Assembly: GCF_002210165.1 (NCBI RefSeq)
Contig: NZ_AQQP01000008.1
Span: 1-64,000 of the forward strand
Length of the DNA stretch: 64,000 bases
From: Phaeobacter sp. 22II1-1F12B
Lineage (GTDB): Bacteria; Pseudomonadota; Alphaproteobacteria; Rhodobacterales; Rhodobacteraceae
Reading direction: 5' to 3'
The number at the start of each line of letters is the position of its first letter. The first letter of the stretch is position 1. This document shows positions 26,689 to 35,187 of this stretch, piece after piece. The notes under the pieces were generated by a model. The model was not told the DNA's origin, searched no databases, and saw nothing but the letters and a program-made list of their open reading frames with translations. The translations under genes were made by a program, and so were the position numbers.

Positions 26689-26729
26689 TGGACATTTGCG
26701 TCCTTCCGAGTGAATATTTGCGTCATGCC
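26689..26729. promoter_or_regulatory. Direct repeat with 22-bp period between soxB and its regulator
   Basis: Two copies of TGnAnATTTGCGTC (start positions 26689 and 26711) are followed in both by nTnCC; about 15 of 19 bases match. The 22-bp step is two DNA turns, as expected for an AraC-type protein binding adjacent half-sites. The second copy runs into the preferred start codon of the GlxA-type gene, which would allow autoregulation together with control of soxB. Confidence 0.5.
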
Positions 26730-27759
26730 CGAGGTTCGTACCAAGAAGCGGCTGAGTGTCGCCTTTCTCCTTGCCGATCGCTTTACGCTTTCGGCCTTTG
26801 CGAACTTTGTCGACGTGCTGCGCCTTGCCGCGGACGAGGCCGACCGCTCACGCCCGATTCTCTGCGAATGGTCGGTTCTGTCGGCGGATATGACCCCGGT
26901 TCCGTCAAGCTGCGGCGTCAAAGTGCAACCGGATACGCGGCTGCGACAGGCCGGTCATTACGACTATATCGTCGTGGTTGGCGGGCTGATCGGCGATCAC
27001 AATACGCTCGCGGGGGAGGAGTTGCGATTCCTTCAGGAACGGGCCGCAGAAGGCGTCCCGGTTGTCGGCTTATGTACCGGCGTTTTCACCCTGCGCGAGG
27101 CAGGTCTGCTTGAAGGGTACCGGTGTTGCGTCAGCTGGTTCCACCATCAGGATTTTCTCGACCGCTTTGAGAGCCAGCAACTGGTCTCGGACCAGATCTT
27201 CGTCGTGGACCGTGACAGGCTGACATGTTCCGGCGGGCATGGTGCGGCGCATCTCGCCGCCTTTCTCGTCGAGCGGCACATCGGGCAGTCCGCCGCCACG
27301 AAGAGTCTCAACATCATGATGATTGACCGGGCGCTGAGCGGTGAGAAACCGCAGCCCGGTCAGCAATCCTTGCGCCAGCCCCGGGACGCCCTTGTGAAAA
27401 AGGCGATCCTCAGGATGCAGCAGAATATCGAAACGCCGCTTTCGGTCTCGGATCTTGCCAAGGGGCTTGGTGTCGGGCGGCGGTCGCTCGAACGGCGGTT
27501 CCAGAAGGACATGAACCTTGCGCCCTCACGCATCTACCTTGAACTGAGGCTGGAACGCGCGCTTTTGCAACTGCGCACGACGCAGGAAACCGTGACCGAC
27601 ATCGCGCTTGCCACAGGATTCTGCGACGCGCCCCACCTCGCCCGCGCCCTGCGCGCCGGTCGGGGCCTCGGCCCGCAGGAATACCGACGCGCGCAAGTGG
27701 GCACCATCACCGGCGAAGAACCCCCCGTTGGTGTCCTGATGCCGTCAAACACAATCTGA
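26725..27759 (+). CDS. GlxA-family transcriptional regulator (DJ-1/PfpI domain plus AraC HTH)
   Basis: A 344-residue regulator: N-terminal DJ-1/PfpI-like domain (SVAFLLADRFTLSAFANF, YIVVVGGL, VVGLCTGVFTLREAGLL with Cys in the nucleophile-elbow position) and a C-terminal AraC helix-turn-helix (LSVSDLAKGLGVGRRSLERR, VTDIALATGFCDAPHLARAL). GlxA-type proteins often control catabolism of glycine betaine, dimethylglycine and sarcosine. It is divergent from soxB. The start at 26725 is preferred; ATGs at 26674 and 26617 are possible, the latter overlapping soxB. The ribosome site is weak in all cases. The likely inducer is sarcosine or a related methylamine (inference). Confidence 0.85.
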   Translation: MPEVRTKKRLSVAFLLADRFTLSAFANFVDVLRLAADEADRSRPILCEWSVLSADMTPVPSSCGVKVQPDTRLRQAGHYDYIVVVGGLIGDHNTLAGEELRFLQERAAEGVPVVGLCTGVFTLREAGLLEGYRCCVSWFHHQDFLDRFESQQLVSDQIFVVDRDRLTCSGGHGAAHLAAFLVERHIGQSAATKSLNIMMIDRALSGEKPQPGQQSLRQPRDALVKKAILRMQQNIETPLSVSDLAKGLGVGRRSLERRFQKDMNLAPSRIYLELRLERALLQLRTTQETVTDIALATGFCDAPHLARALRAGRGLGPQEYRRAQVGTITGEEPPVGVLMPSNTI

Positions 27760-27963
27760 CCGGCAAGAGGCCCAAGAGAGCATTCGCAGGGCTTTCCCGT
27801 GCTGCTGAAATCCCGACCTGCGTCCTTGGGCGAAGACAAATGTCCCATGCGCCAGCCGCGCGATATCAATCTTTCATTAACCGGAAATGGCCGTCACGCG
27901 CCGAAACGCCATACAGCAGGTGTACGGATATCATACAGCCTGTGCCGCCGCTTTTCAGCCGTT

Positions 27964-28398
27964 TCATCGGCTGCGACCACGCTTGCGCCACCATTGGTTC
28001 AGGGCCTGATCCGCGTTCTCGAAATCCTCGGCCTGCTCGGCCTGTTTCCGTAGCCGCGCCTCGGCAGCCTTGCGCACGGATTCATAGGTTTTCATCTCGC
28101 GAAAAGCCAATGACATGCGGTTTTCGATGGCCCTCAGATCGGGATCGATCCGCGCACGGTCGCGCTCGGCGCGCCCGATTTCGCTGCGCAGCGAACGGAT
28201 GTAATTCCCAAGGTAAGGCACAAGCGAAGGGTCGGAATTGTAACTCGCGGTCTGCGACTGTTCGAGCAGTTCCTCGCGTCGGCGTTCCAGCCTGTTGGCC
28301 TCGCTGCGCAGCCGTCCCATCTCCTGCGCCTCGGCTTCCATCTCGTGCCGCTTCAACCGTTCGATAAGCCCCAGCGCCCGGATGCGTCGCGCTTCCAT
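27964..28398 (-). CDS. FliJ-like coiled-coil protein
   Basis: A 144-residue, highly charged, nearly all-helical protein (MEARRIRALGLIERLKRHEMEAEAQ onward over two blocks; RLERRREELLEQ). The size and continuous coiled coil match FliJ-type proteins, the stalk of the flagellar export ATPase. The start at 28398 is 1 base after the stop of the preceding gene; an upstream in-frame start at 28449 would overlap it more. No FliI gene is in the window, so the assignment rests on size, composition and being third in the motA operon. Other coiled-coil roles are possible. Confidence 0.55.
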   Translation of the reverse strand: MEARRIRALGLIERLKRHEMEAEAQEMGRLRSEANRLERRREELLEQSQTASYNSDPSLVPYLGNYIRSLRSEIGRAERDRARIDPDLRAIENRMSLAFREMKTYESVRKAAEARLRKQAEQAEDFENADQALNQWWRKRGRSR

Positions 28399-28399
28399 G

Positions 28400-28681
28400 T
28401 CAGTGACCAGAAGCCGCTTTGGGGGCTTCCTGTTCCGCGGACTCTTCATCCAACTGCCCGGTTTTAATGAGGATTTTCCGGCGCATGTCTTCCAGTATCG
28501 TACTAGGGAACCGATGTCGCGCGGCGGGCATTGTCGTCTCGTATGTTGGCGGAGACGGGTAGGTCACCGCCGGTTCCTCGGGCGCATCTTCCGCGCTTTC
28601 CTCAGGCGCCGGCGCCGGACCAGCGGCAAAGGCCGCCCCGGCCCAGAGCATTCCGGCCAGCGCGGCGCACGTCAGTTTCAT
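28400..28681 (-). CDS. Small secreted protein in the motA operon
   Basis: A 93-residue protein with signal peptide MKLTCAALAGMLWAGAAFA and a mature part rich in Pro, Glu and Ala, then a basic amphipathic helix (STILEDMRRKILIKTGQL). It overlaps the motA stop by ATGA, so it is translated with MotA, and the FliJ-like gene follows after 1 base. It could be a periplasmic companion of the stator, like MotC-type factors, but no family is recognised. Confidence 0.75.
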   Translation of the reverse strand: MKLTCAALAGMLWAGAAFAAGPAPAPEESAEDAPEEPAVTYPSPPTYETTMPAARHRFPSTILEDMRRKILIKTGQLDEESAEQEAPKAASGH

Positions 28682-29544
28682 GAGACCGAAAGCTCTTTCT
28701 GCGACGCTTCGACAGCATAGAAATCGGGCTGCATCCGCGTCGGAATATTCCCGCGACCGATCTCGACACAGATGTTGGGCGAATGGTTCGCAACGATGGC
28801 AACAAATATATCGCGGATCACGTGGTAGAATGCGCCGTCTTCGTCCTCGATCTGCTTCAGACGACCAGAGATCGGCTGCACCATGCAATAGGCAAGGAAC
28901 ACGCCAAGAAAGGTTCCGACAAGCGCGCCGCCGATCATCCCGCCAAGCACCTCTGGCGGCTGGTCGATCGAAGACATCGTCTTGATCACGCCGAGAACAG
29001 CCGCGACGATCCCGATCGCGGGCAGACCGTCCGCCATCGTCTGGATCGCATTGGCCGAAGCCAGAGACTCATGGTGATGCTTCTTGATCTTGCGATTGAT
29101 GATTTCCTCGGTCTGGAACTTGTCATCGAACTGCATCGACAACATGCGGAAACTGTCGGTGATCAGCTCGGTCGCAAAGTGATCTTTCTGGATCTTGGGA
29201 TAGCGCTTGAAGATCTCACTGTTGCTCGGATTCTCGATATGATCATCCAGCGCAAGGATGCCCTTTTGCTTATAGATCCGCGCCAGTTCATACATCAGGT
29301 TCAGCAGATCCTGATAATCAGCAGCTTTCCATTTCGATCCTTTGATCACCCGAAGGATACCCGCGATGCTGCTTTTGATAACCGAAAAGGAATTGGCAAT
29401 CACGAAAGCGCCGATGGCGGCGCCCCCGATCATCATCCCTTCAAATGGCAGCGCGTGAAGCACGATATCCATCTTGCCACCGGAGAGCATGAAGCCACCG
29501 AAAACAAGCCCGAAGACGAGAGCAAGGCCAAGGAATAAAGTCAT
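28678..29544 (-). CDS. motA: Flagellar motor stator protein MotA
   Basis: A 288-residue inner-membrane stator subunit that forms the proton channel with MotB. Four membrane segments are visible, with MTLFLGLALVFGLVFGGFML at the start and GLPAIGIVAAVLGVIKTMSS and GGMIGGALVGTFLGVFLAYCMV for the last pair. The cytoplasmic loop holds conserved charged residues. Its partner motB is 6 kb away on the opposite strand. It is the first gene of a three-gene operon with a divergent promoter region shared with the 333-residue protein gene at 29675. Confidence 0.97.
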   Translation of the reverse strand: MTLFLGLALVFGLVFGGFMLSGGKMDIVLHALPFEGMMIGGAAIGAFVIANSFSVIKSSIAGILRVIKGSKWKAADYQDLLNLMYELARIYKQKGILALDDHIENPSNSEIFKRYPKIQKDHFATELITDSFRMLSMQFDDKFQTEEIINRKIKKHHHESLASANAIQTMADGLPAIGIVAAVLGVIKTMSSIDQPPEVLGGMIGGALVGTFLGVFLAYCMVQPISGRLKQIEDEDGAFYHVIRDIFVAIVANHSPNICVEIGRGNIPTRMQPDFYAVEASQKELSVS

Positions 29545-29674
29545 CTACACATCCGTCTGAACAAGTTGCCCGCAGGCGTTGTTGTACTTTCATGTATAAG
29601 ATAAAGATAATTGACTTTCATACAAGTATAAACAAGAATAGTTTGTAGAACAATTTCAATCTCGGCGAGCAAAC

Positions 29675-30676
29675 ATGGATAGCGACGACTTCTTTGCCTA
29701 TATCCTGGACAGCGACCTGGTGCAGATCGCCCTGCCCGACTGGCCCGCCCGGATGTCGCTTGCCGTTTGCCTAAGCGCCGATGGCGATTGCAAAATGATC
29801 GTCGGCCAGAGCGATGAGCCCGCAAAACTTCTGACACGGGTTGCCAGCGTCATCGAACGCCCCGAGCGCAGTTTTAAGGTCGCCCCGCAGGTCGAAGGCT
29901 GGCCCACCCGCCCGGTGCGATTCTCGGAAGAGCAGAACATCCTCCATCTCGTCTCCGAGGCGCAGCATCTGGTCGAGATCGCAGAAGAGTTTGCCAAGGA
30001 TCCGAAACGTGCCGAGGCCAGCGCCAGCGAAGAAGTCACCCGCGAAGAGGTCGCCCGCACAGTTCGCCGTCGCCTGAACCTCGCCCTTGTTGCGAATCGC
30101 AACATCGCGAAGCCGAAAGCCACCGAACCTACCGAAACAAGTGAAGGCATGCCCGCCGGTTTCGCGTCGCTCAAAGCGCCAAGCCGCCGTGACTGCCAGT
30201 TTTCCACTGGCCATATCGGCGGTCACGGCAAGATGATCCGGGTCATTCTGCTGCCGGATCAGGTCTCGATCCAGACCGCGCCCGCAAAGGCAACGACCAT
30301 CGGCTTCAGCCCGGATTTCCGGCATTTCTACTTGCCGCGCACCGTGCTCAAAGGCTGGAAGGCCGGTCAGGCCGCAATCATCGATATCGATCCCGAAGAC
30401 TTTCCCCCTGCCCTGCGGGCGGTTTTCCTCAAGCAGCGCTTCATGATCGATGCAACGGTTACCTCGGAGGGCGTGTTCTTGACACACGGCCTCGCTGTGC
30501 CCGCAGAGACACCGGCGACCGCCGTACCCAAGCGTCGGTCCCGTCTACCTCTGCGGGCGGCAGCGGTTGCCGCGCTGGCCCTGATCGGTGCCGGTGGCGG
30601 GCTGGCGACCCTCGCCGTGCAGCAGGACGCCAATCATATCGCCGAAATCGATCTCGCATTCTGGGACGACCAATGA
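29675..30676 (+). CDS. Unknown protein with C-terminal membrane anchor, flagellar cluster
   Basis: A 333-residue protein of unrecognised family. The first 190 residues are mixed and acidic with a helical linker (EFAKDPKRAEASASEEV); the middle block (CQFSTGHIGGHGKMIRVILL, FRHFYLPRTVLKGW, FLKQRFMIDATVTSEGVFLT) looks like a beta-rich domain; near the C-terminus a single hydrophobic helix (LRAAAVAALALIGAGGGLATL) follows a basic KRRSRLP, so the bulk is predicted to be cytoplasmic. It overlaps the GT-FkbM gene by ATGA, giving one operon to 33875. It may tether the modification enzymes near the flagellar base (inference only). Confidence 0.75.
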   Translation: MDSDDFFAYILDSDLVQIALPDWPARMSLAVCLSADGDCKMIVGQSDEPAKLLTRVASVIERPERSFKVAPQVEGWPTRPVRFSEEQNILHLVSEAQHLVEIAEEFAKDPKRAEASASEEVTREEVARTVRRRLNLALVANRNIAKPKATEPTETSEGMPAGFASLKAPSRRDCQFSTGHIGGHGKMIRVILLPDQVSIQTAPAKATTIGFSPDFRHFYLPRTVLKGWKAGQAAIIDIDPEDFPPALRAVFLKQRFMIDATVTSEGVFLTHGLAVPAETPATAVPKRRSRLPLRAAAVAALALIGAGGGLATLAVQQDANHIAEIDLAFWDDQ

Positions 30677-32019
30677 AATGTGCGGTCATTACCCCGGTCG
30701 GTCCGGGGCACGAAGCCCTTCTCGCTGAGAGCTGCGCCCCCTCGATCGCGCAGGCCAAGGCTTTCGGACAGGGCCCTTTCGAAGTTGTCGATCATCTGGT
30801 GATGGATGACACGAGAGGCGAACACGGCCGCTCGAACCGTCGGAACGAGGCGCTGCAGCAGGCGCTAAGCGGCGGTTACGACTGGGTTTTCTTCCTTGAC
30901 GCCGATGACGTCATGACCCCCAACGCCTTTGAATCCTTTGGCGCGGTTCTGGCGGGAGAGCCCGATCTTGATGCGATCTGGGGGCTGATCTGCACCTTTG
31001 ACGAAGCGGGTAATCCGGAACTGCGTGAAGGCCAGCCCGAACGAATCGACAGCCGCGAGGCATTACTGCGGGTCGCGCCCTATCTCTCGCTCCAGATCGG
31101 CGCGTTCATCCGCACCGAATGGGCGGCGAAGTTCGGTTTCGATCCCGATATGGATACGGGTGAAGACTTCAAATTCTACTATCAGCTCTGGGCCAACTGC
31201 CGCTGCGCCAAGCGCCCCGAGATCTTTTTCGTCAACCGGCGCGGCCAGCATTCCGGCGGCCCGCGTGGTGCGACGGGGGCGGACTGGTCGAAATCCGTGC
31301 ATGAGCAATGGGCCGAACAACTTGTCCAAAGCGCCGTCTGGGCAGAAATTCCCGACGGTGGCGACGTGCCGGCAAGAATGCGCGTCACCAATCCGCGCGA
31401 CCTTATTCAGGCGGCGCATCTGCGGGGCGAATTCTTTGAACAGGATTCTCTGGCCAAGCTCAAATCGCTGCTAAAAAAGGAAAAACCATCCATCGTCGAG
31501 GTGGGCGCGAATATCGGGAACCACGTCATCTGGTATGCCCGGCATCTTGACGCATCCCGGATCTTTCCGGTTGAACCCAACCCCGAAGCGCTGAACCTGC
31601 TTGAGCAGAACATCGACGCCAACGGTATTTCCGCCCGGATCGACCGCCGCGGCTGGGGTCTTGGCGCGGGACGGGGCGAGGGCCGTTTCTCGGCAGTCAC
31701 CGACGATGCCGACAACCTTGGCGCCACCCGGCTTGTCGCAAGTGACGAAGGCGGGATCGAGACCCGCAGCCTCGACGAGCTTCTTGGACAGGATCATGTC
31801 GATTTCATCAAGATCGATGCAGAAGGCATGGAGATGGACGTTCTGGCCGGGGCCATGTCGCTGATCGAGCGCGACAAACCGGTGATCTGGATCGAAGTTC
31901 TGCGCGCCAACATGATGGATTTCGTTCAGGGCTGGTGCCGTAAGGCCGGGTATCGCGTCGTGGACAGCACCGCCTACATGAATACCGTCGATTATTTTGC
32001 TATTCCGAAAGGTTCCTGA
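30673..32019 (+). CDS. Fusion of a GT-A-like glycosyltransferase and an FkbM-family methyltransferase
   Basis: A 448-residue two-domain protein. Residues 1-235 resemble a GT2/GT-A fold: MKCAVITPVGPGHEALL, the DxD-like FFLDADDVMTPNAF, and the acidic TGEDFKFYYQLW. Residues 260-448 are an FkbM methyltransferase: SAM motif IVEVGANIGNHVIWYA, FPVEPNPEALNLLEQN, DFIKIDAEGMEMDVLAGA and the terminal DYFAIPKGS. A fusion able to add and O-methylate a sugar fits modification of flagellin or another surface glycan. It overlaps the upstream gene by 4 bases and is followed after 2 bases by a TPR-GT-like gene. The target is not shown by sequence. Confidence 0.8.
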   Translation: MKCAVITPVGPGHEALLAESCAPSIAQAKAFGQGPFEVVDHLVMDDTRGEHGRSNRRNEALQQALSGGYDWVFFLDADDVMTPNAFESFGAVLAGEPDLDAIWGLICTFDEAGNPELREGQPERIDSREALLRVAPYLSLQIGAFIRTEWAAKFGFDPDMDTGEDFKFYYQLWANCRCAKRPEIFFVNRRGQHSGGPRGATGADWSKSVHEQWAEQLVQSAVWAEIPDGGDVPARMRVTNPRDLIQAAHLRGEFFEQDSLAKLKSLLKKEKPSIVEVGANIGNHVIWYARHLDASRIFPVEPNPEALNLLEQNIDANGISARIDRRGWGLGAGRGEGRFSAVTDDADNLGATRLVASDEGGIETRSLDELLGQDHVDFIKIDAEGMEMDVLAGAMSLIERDKPVIWIEVLRANMMDFVQGWCRKAGYRVVDSTAYMNTVDYFAIPKGS

Positions 32020-32021
32020 CC

Positions 32022-33875
32022 ATGCAAAGCGCCGCGCCAAGTCGCAAGGATCGTCGCGCCCAGATGGCCAAGGCGGCCCGGATCTACGGAATCAAGGGGC
32101 AGGAATCGCTGGACCTGCACAACGCCTATAACGCATTGGCGCGCGGCGAAATCGCCGAGGCCGTCAGGCTGTCGCATCCGATCACGCAGAGCCATCCAAC
32201 CAATCACCACGCGTGGATCGTAATGGGTGGTGCGGCGCTTGGGCAGCGTGAAGGCAAGACGGCGCAGTCCTTCTTTACCCTCGCGGGTCAGATCCGGCCA
32301 AAGGATCCGGTGGTGCTGGCCGGATTGGCAAAATCGCATGTTCTGCAGGCCCAAGTCGAAGAGGCAGTGCTCTTCGCGGCACAGGCCCTCAACGCCGGCA
32401 GCGACGATCTTGGGCTGGCGGGTATCTATCTTGATTTCATGTCCAGGCTTGGACGGCGGCTGGTGGCGGCCGAGCTCCTGGCACCGGTTGCCCATCGCCT
32501 CAAGAATGCCGATCTCTGCTTTCGGCTCGCGGACATGCTGGTCGAAGCCGAAGAAAACGGCAAGGCGGCGCCGTGGTATGAGCAGGCTTGGAAACTCGAC
32601 CCGGCTCCGGAAAAGCATAAAACCGGCTATCTCCGCGCGTTGGTGATCCAGTGCCGCTTTGACGAAGCGGAAAAGCTGGCGCTCGACCTGATGGACAAGG
32701 TCAAGGACCGCGATTCCGTGGTCGGCTTGTACCTCCTGCTTCTGCGCAGCTCGCGCCGCTATGACGAGGCCGAGAAGCTGGCCGAAGAGAACGATTTCCA
32801 GACGCCCGAAGGGTATGCGCTCTCACGCGGGGTGATGGCGAACATCCATCAGGACCGCGCCGAATGGGACGAGGCGGACGCCGCCTATCTCGAAGCGATT
32901 CACGTCACCGGCGATGGCGGCAACATCAACAAGGCCTACGGCGTTTTCCTTTTCCGGTCAGGTGATTACGCCAAGGGTGCCAAGTATTTCGAACGACGTC
33001 TTAGCGATCAGCAACGCGCCCGGCTGCCAGCTGCAAATGCGGCGCCGGAAAACCTGTCGGGCCTGAACCGCGTAACATTGATGGCCGAACAGGGGGTGGG
33101 CGACCAGCTTGCGCTTCTGTCACTATTACCGCTTGCACCGATCGCCAAGGATGTACCCGTTCGCTTTGTCTCAGAGGCGCGGTTCAAACCGCTCCTCGCG
33201 GATAACACGCTTAACGTCGAACATGTGGACATGGCGGAGTTCACCACGTCAGCGCAAGAACTTAACCCAAGCGAACTGGTCTATGTCGGCGACCTTACCC
33301 GCTATCTTGACGGTGCTGGCAAAAGAGATTGGACCGGCAGCTTCTTGCGTCCCGACACCGCCCGTGTCCAGATGCTTCGCGAAAAGTATGCCGAGATGGC
33401 AAAGGGCGCGCCCGTCATCGGCGTGGCGTGGAAAAGTGTCAGCCTTATCGGTCTCTTGCGTTCCATCGAATTGGCAAAGCTTGTCGACGCCCTCCCCGAG
33501 AACGCACTACTGGTGAACCTGCAATACGGCGACACCAAAGACGATATCAAATCCGCACTCGCTCACCGCCCTGACCTGCGGATCATATCCGATGACACGG
33601 TCGATCAGATGCAGGATCTCGCCGGTTTCGCCGCGCAGATCGCCGCGCTGGATCATGTGACCACCATCGACAACACGACGGCGCATATGGCCGGGGCCAT
33701 CGGACACCCTTCGACGCATGTTCTTATCCCCACCGGGGCGGAATGCATGTGGTACTGGGGCGATCAGCCGGGCGCTGACCCGTGGTACGGCACGCTTAAG
33801 CTGCATCGCCAAGAAATTTCCGGCGACTGGAGCGCACCGCTTGCGGCGCTGAAAAGCGAACTTTCCGCAAGCTAA
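32022..33875 (+). CDS. TPR protein with C-terminal glycosyltransferase-like domain (FlmG/FlbA-like)
   Basis: A 617-residue protein. About 320 residues of TPR-like helix pairs (NAYNALARGEIAEAVRL, WIVMGGAALGQREGKTAQS, AWKLDPAPEKHKTGYLRAL) are followed by a region with VTLMAEQGVGDQLALLSLL, IGVAWKSVSLIG, and the closing VTTIDNTTAHMAGAIG and MWYWGDQPGADPWYG, typical of TPR proteins with a GT-B C-terminal half. Caulobacter FlmG has this arrangement and glycosylates flagellin. Position between motA and motB makes flagellin the probable acceptor. Its stop overlaps the stop of the convergent regulator gene. Confidence 0.78.
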   Translation: MQSAAPSRKDRRAQMAKAARIYGIKGQESLDLHNAYNALARGEIAEAVRLSHPITQSHPTNHHAWIVMGGAALGQREGKTAQSFFTLAGQIRPKDPVVLAGLAKSHVLQAQVEEAVLFAAQALNAGSDDLGLAGIYLDFMSRLGRRLVAAELLAPVAHRLKNADLCFRLADMLVEAEENGKAAPWYEQAWKLDPAPEKHKTGYLRALVIQCRFDEAEKLALDLMDKVKDRDSVVGLYLLLLRSSRRYDEAEKLAEENDFQTPEGYALSRGVMANIHQDRAEWDEADAAYLEAIHVTGDGGNINKAYGVFLFRSGDYAKGAKYFERRLSDQQRARLPAANAAPENLSGLNRVTLMAEQGVGDQLALLSLLPLAPIAKDVPVRFVSEARFKPLLADNTLNVEHVDMAEFTTSAQELNPSELVYVGDLTRYLDGAGKRDWTGSFLRPDTARVQMLREKYAEMAKGAPVIGVAWKSVSLIGLLRSIELAKLVDALPENALLVNLQYGDTKDDIKSALAHRPDLRIISDDTVDQMQDLAGFAAQIAALDHVTTIDNTTAHMAGAIGHPSTHVLIPTGAECMWYWGDQPGADPWYGTLKLHRQEISGDWSAPLAALKSELSAS

Positions 33876-34534
33876 TCCGGCTGTTTGACCTCGAACATGT
33901 ACCCGGCCGAACGGATTGTCTGGATCGCGTAGAGCCCCTTGAACGTATCCCTGATCTTGCGCCTGATTCTGCCGATATGAACGTCGAACCGCCGATCCTG
34001 GTAATCCCAGTCGCGTCCGTAAAGATGCTGGGAAAGCTCGTCCCGGGTCACGATACGGCCCATATGCGACACCAGAACACGCAGAACGCGCTGCTCTGCC
34101 GGGGTCAGGTCAAGCTTGGCAATCAGCGGATCAGCATCATTTCCGGATCTGGCGCTTTTGGGCGCAATCCACATCAGCCGCCGAGCCATCCGCGCGTCGA
34201 ATTCAGCCTTTCTGAACGGCATCCGGACAACATCATGAGCCCCGGCAGAAAACGCCCAGGCAACGCTTGCCTCGGAATCCACATGATCAATTGCAAGGAT
34301 CAGACATCCCGGAAATACGAGTCGCAGCCGGGATATCAGGAAAAGCGGCGCATCCGTTGGTTGTGTCACCGCGATCACGGCAAGGTCGAGCGGCGGCAGG
34401 TCATCGAACAGCGCCTGAACGCCCGTCGCGTCGGGATTTTCGATGATGGCCTGCTGCCCTGCCTCGGCAAGGCTGGCAAGGATCTCGTGGCGACGGGCAT
34501 CGACCGGATCAACGACAACGGAAAAGCCAGACAT
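33872..34534 (-). CDS. OmpR-family regulator with degenerate receiver domain
   Basis: A 220-residue protein. The N-terminal receiver lacks the usual residues: the acidic pair is VVVDPVD, the acceptor position in DLAVIAVTQP is Ala instead of Asp, and the Lys is replaced in DVVRMPF. The C-terminal winged helix is intact (LDLTPAEQRVLRVLVSHMG, RRFDVHIGRIRRKI, IQTIRSAGYMF). It is therefore probably not controlled by ordinary phosphorylation. The start at 34534 has AGGGG upstream. It is divergent from the MucR-family genes and convergent with the modification operon. Likely a flagellar gene regulator (inference). Confidence 0.82.
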   Translation of the reverse strand: MSGFSVVVDPVDARRHEILASLAEAGQQAIIENPDATGVQALFDDLPPLDLAVIAVTQPTDAPLFLISRLRLVFPGCLILAIDHVDSEASVAWAFSAGAHDVVRMPFRKAEFDARMARRLMWIAPKSARSGNDADPLIAKLDLTPAEQRVLRVLVSHMGRIVTRDELSQHLYGRDWDYQDRRFDVHIGRIRRKIRDTFKGLYAIQTIRSAGYMFEVKQPD

Positions 34535-34732
34535 GGTTAGACCCCTAAGATTGGCGGAAATAGAGTGTATCTGGCGGTGGAACAATCATAGCTTGAAAAC
34601 GTTTTATTTATGCCGTCGATGAACAAAAATATCCAACTTTTTGAATTATTCTTAACCCAGCACCCCTAAATCAAATTTGAACATACACAAAGGTCGTGCC
34701 TGAAAAAAGGCAAACCGAACGGAGGAAGATGC

Positions 34733-35053
34733 ATGACGGTCAGCACTGTCAGGAAAATTTGGCAGAGACTGGTTGCAGCGCATCGGAGTTGGCGGTTCGG
34801 AATGGGCCGCGTTAATTTCAGTGATTCCAATCACTTCTCCGTAGAAGACGGAGTAACCGACAATTTCCTGATCTGCCTTGAAACCGGAACAAGGCACGTC
34901 CTGCTCAGGCGGCATCTTGCCGAAACCTTGGGCATGACGCCGGCACAGTACCGCCGACGCTGGGGACTTCCTGACGACTATCCCATGATAGCCCGTTCCT
35001 ATTCGCGTCGACGCCATGCAATAAAAGAGTCATCGTATGAACAACACGAGTAA
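34733..35053 (+). CDS. MucR-family protein with degenerate zinc finger
   Basis: A 106-residue protein whose C-terminal half matches the MucR/Ros core: LICLETGTRHVLLRRHL, MTPAQYRRRWGLPDDYPMIA and SYSRRR. Compared with the paralogue at 35188, the second zinc Cys is Thr and the last His is Leu, and the N-terminal oligomerisation segment (IVSAY type) is missing. The ribosome site ACGGAGGAAG is strong, so it is probably translated. It may bind DNA without zinc or modulate the second MucR. Confidence 0.75.
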   Translation: MTVSTVRKIWQRLVAAHRSWRFGMGRVNFSDSNHFSVEDGVTDNFLICLETGTRHVLLRRHLAETLGMTPAQYRRRWGLPDDYPMIARSYSRRRHAIKESSYEQHE

Positions 35054-35187
35054 CTCAGCAAGAATTGCCAACATCACCGAAAGATGTTTGGCCATGATGA
35101 CAAAGATAGTGGTAAAGCGTTCGAATCTAGGGCACACTTACAACCATAGATTTAGTTGCCACGAAACTTCGTTCCGGAGACAACACA

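Noticed and set aside
27760-27963. Gap between the GlxA-type gene and the FliJ-like gene as an island boundary with attachment site
   Set aside because: No tRNA, integrase or direct repeat is present; it is the plain junction of two convergent gene ends.
28400-28888. A 162-codon reading beginning inside motA
   Set aside because: Only its last 93 codons are real (signal peptide start at 28681 overlapping the motA stop); the earlier part is a shadow of motA.
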